Assembly (NCBI GenBank): GCA_013396915.1
Contig: VWZL01000728.1
Span: 806,001 to 870,000 of the forward strand
Origin: Stercorarius parasiticus
Lineage: Eukaryota > Chordata > Aves > Charadriiformes > Stercorariidae
Direction of reading: 5' to 3'
DNA length: 64,000 nt
Each line of letters opens with the position of its first letter. Positions within the stretch are counted from its first letter, which is position 1. The notes under the pieces are model-generated. The model made no database searches. It worked only from the letters and a program-made list of their open reading frames with translations, and was not told the origin of the DNA. Both the position numbers and the translations under genes were made by a program. Of the stretch, positions 61,521-64,000 are shown piece after piece.

Positions 61521-64000
61521 TTATTCAGAGGAAGGGCTTGAACTTGGATCTTCCACACATAAGATTAGTATCAGTCTCTCCCTGGAGAGATTCTCAGTCT
61601 CTCCTGTTGGAGCTCTTTTGCAGAGTCTAAGTAATTCAACAGTTACGAGGGAGAGAGGAAAAGAGAAATGGCTGGTTGGCGCTGTTATGTGAAACATGGA
61701 AAACGAAAACAAAACAGAGCTTACTTTTGACCTACCTACATTTTTATCTGGAATTCCACGTTTGTCTTAAGAACATTCCCTCAAAAAGTTTGGAATTTGA
61801 TAAATTGCCTTTTCTTGCCTCCCTGTCTCCAGCCAGAAAACAAGATGTATATGAAAATTCCCAGGCCTACTTATTAACAGAAACACCCCAATAACCCAGT
61901 TATCTATGAGATGAAAACTGATGTACAACCACGTGACCTTTCTAGACCTATTTACCTAACATATTCCTCACACAAACATATCTGCAGCATCCATCACTAG
62001 TGACCAGCCCAGTTCTCCCACGTTTGAAGGTCGTCAACTTCAGCAAAGCAGCCCCACTTTGAAGCTGCAAAAGATCTGTGGAGGAAGCACAGAGCAGGGA
62101 TGTGCAGCACACGTTGAACAGTGAGTTACACATACACGTAAATGTGAACCTCTGTGCCGCCACCATGGACTGACAGGCAAAACCCTCGCCAAATCAAGAT
62201 TCTGGGGCAGAACGTAGTCAAAGCCAAGACATAGCCCTGTCTTCAGAGAATTGCAGATATGAATAAAGCACTCTGAACACGGGTAAAAGTTTTTAATTAA
62301 GAGCCTAGCTAAAACACCATTGCAATCTGCAGTTCTGTTTTTATTAATTCTCTCCGATTCAGCAGGAATTTCACCAAGGAATAGGGAATAGCAGATGCAG
62401 GGGGAAGCACATTAATAAATCATAAGTGTCATTAAAATTTGTAAACTAATATCTTCTGGGAAGTCTTGGCAATTAGTCTCAGAGCTTTCTTGGCAAACAA
62501 AAAATTAATAAATCCAAAAGGTCCCCTGTCTGATGATATCCCCACCCCCACAGAAAGGTCATTGATGGAGCAATTAAGAGACACAACAAATGGACCAGCC
62601 AGAAGGCTGGTTCACAGAAGACAAATGAGCTCCATGAAACAAGATGACTAAGGCATCTTAATAAGCAAAGGTAGGACTTCAATCTACACGCCACCGCAAT
62701 GCATATACAAAGGCTTTTAGACTCACATTTGCTGGGCTACTACTTTGCCCATGATTTTGCATTGCCCACCTTGATCCCCTCCATCTCTGAGGCAACATTA
62801 GTGTGATTACTTGTTAAAGCAAGGAACCATCAGAAAGTAGAGGTGTGAACCTTAGTATTCCCTTGTGGAAAAATCCAGTGGGATATACTAGAGCTAAGGA
62901 AGCAATGACAAGGAGATAAATGAAACTTCTGAGTTTACCTAACTCTAAACATGGCCCTGAATTTAAGATAAGCATATTAATTTTCATGATTGGTCCCCAA
63001 AACAAGCATTTAAAACAGTTTTAACTCATGTTATCCATTTGTGCAATGACAGCATCTCCTTCCATTCCAAACTGCAAAGAATGTGTGCTCTGGACAACAC
63101 CTGAGACTGCCTGGGACATTCAAGGGGGGCTAAACATACGGTTCATTCTGTTCCTTGAATTTTCTTTCTTTTTTTTTTTNTTCACATCGAGCCACACAGC
63201 CCAAGCAAATCAAAACAATCTCTTACGTACAATTCCTGAAGTCCACAATAAAAGACTTGCTTAGGTCTTTGGAAAGCCACAATTAGAAGGATGATGAATA
63301 ACCTCAAACCAGAAAAGCATTTTGAATCAGGTCATAATTAGTGACTTCAAATGGCTTCACTTATACAGTGGCATAAGGTGGTCAATGGTTATCACCATCT
63401 GATAACTAGTGACTTCTAACATTCTTGTTGCAGGTACACCCCTAAACCAGCAAAAGAAAGTTAAGTCACTTCCTTAACGCTCTTAATAGTTATGAAAAGA
63501 GCACAGAAAAGCCATTGTATGTACATCCTTTTGTGAACATTTAGCATCTTTGCTTAATGCAATGCCCTTTACTCATTAATTTCTCTCCTTGCTGATATTT
63601 TCACCTGTAAAGCTTTCTCTCTTGCTCCTGTTCGTTAACTAGGACTGACTTTCTGATGACTGCCATAACACCTGTGCAGTTGGACAAGTACAGATGTCAG
63701 GAGCCTCTGCCAAACCTGGTATGTCAGCCTGAGGAAGAGAGCAAGACCTGTTTCTCCAAAATAAGCAGGAATTTAGCCATAAGAGCAAAGAAGAAATTTT
63801 CACTTGGCTCAAGAATGCTGCATTTTCTATTCTTCGCAGGTATTGACTTACCCAGCTCTTTGGGCCAAGGAACTTCTCTTTATTAAATGGCCATGATCTT
63901 CATTTGGCAGCAGCTAGCTCAGGAATGGGCCAACATGCCACTACCGTGCATCTCCCAAATAGCTCAAGTGTGGTTCCCATGCCAAGATGGCATCCATGAT
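61521..64000. other. Intronic stretch to right edge
   Basis: No repeat family or exon recognised. One N lies in a T run at 63180. Confidence 0.5.
63180..63180. other. Single undetermined base in a poly-T run
   Basis: An N at the end of a T homopolymer, probably a sequencing or polishing ambiguity. Confidence 0.99.

Larger units (their letters stand above)
26061..64000 (-). other. Upstream SorCS intron (partial, at least 37.9 kb)
   Basis: Everything from the acceptor at 26061-26062 to the right edge appears to be one intron. The preceding exon should end in TESSLW plus the first two bases of an arginine codon followed by GT. I found no such junction on the minus strand, so it most likely lies beyond 64000. 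Very long introns near the 5' end are typical of SORCS1 and SORCS3. The intron holds most of the transposon relics listed separately. Confidence 0.7.

Noticed and set aside
1..64000. CRISPR arrays, operons, tRNA or rRNA genes, insertion sequences
   Set aside because: No spaced direct repeats, cloverleaf boxes or ribosomal sequence were seen, and the window is clearly vertebrate intron.

Overview
The window reads as about 64 kb of a bird nuclear chromosome, almost all of it intron. The evidence for a bird is five CR1 LINE copies with the typical avian 3' end (a G/C-rich block with a 'ggttggaagggacct'-type core, then an 8-bp 'ATTCTATG'-type terminus), an avian-style endogenous-retrovirus solo LTR, sparse repeats, and two vertebrate exons with canonical GT-AG splice sites. 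There is no bacterial, plasmid or phage architecture. I cannot tell the species from the sequence.

One protein-coding gene is visible, on the minus strand. It is a SorCS-family VPS10-domain receptor, most likely SORCS3, with SORCS1 as the alternative. Two consecutive coding exons lie in the window: an upstream 100-bp exon at 25961-26060 and a downstream 159-bp exon at 2629-2787. They join in phase 0 and are separated by a 23,173-bp intron. Each carries one Asp-box (S-x-D-x-G-x-T-aromatic) of the VPS10 ten-bladed beta-propeller. The rest of the gene lies outside: the signal peptide, propeptide and preceding exon beyond 64000, and the remaining propeller, PKD-like, transmembrane and tail exons before position 1.

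Layout by region. 1-2628: intron 3' of the downstream exon, no recognisable element. 2788-25960: intron with an internally deleted CR1 (6717-7720), a short plus-strand CR1 tail (18522-18611), two older repeat relics (18160-18250 and 22853-22945) and a 23-N assembly gap in A/C-rich sequence (17632-17654). 26061-64000: upstream intron with a pair of related MIR-like SINE fragments (27768-27864 and 28413-28610), CR1 tails (29110, 54727, 59266), a clean solo LTR with a 5-bp target-site duplication (31584-31965), two ancient CR1/L3-like relics (33042, 61395), low-complexity tracts, a two-copy tandem duplication (51223-51281), a CpG cluster (46092-46320), a G-quadruplex-type tract (60811-60844) and ATTA-rich blocks that could be conserved enhancers.

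I found no new gene system here. The points most worth checking are the internally deleted CR1, the solo LTR, the transition-only divergence of the MIR-like pair, the ATTA-rich blocks and the skew of retroelements toward the sense strand of the host gene. Paralogue and repeat-family assignments rest on remembered family sequences, not on database searches.
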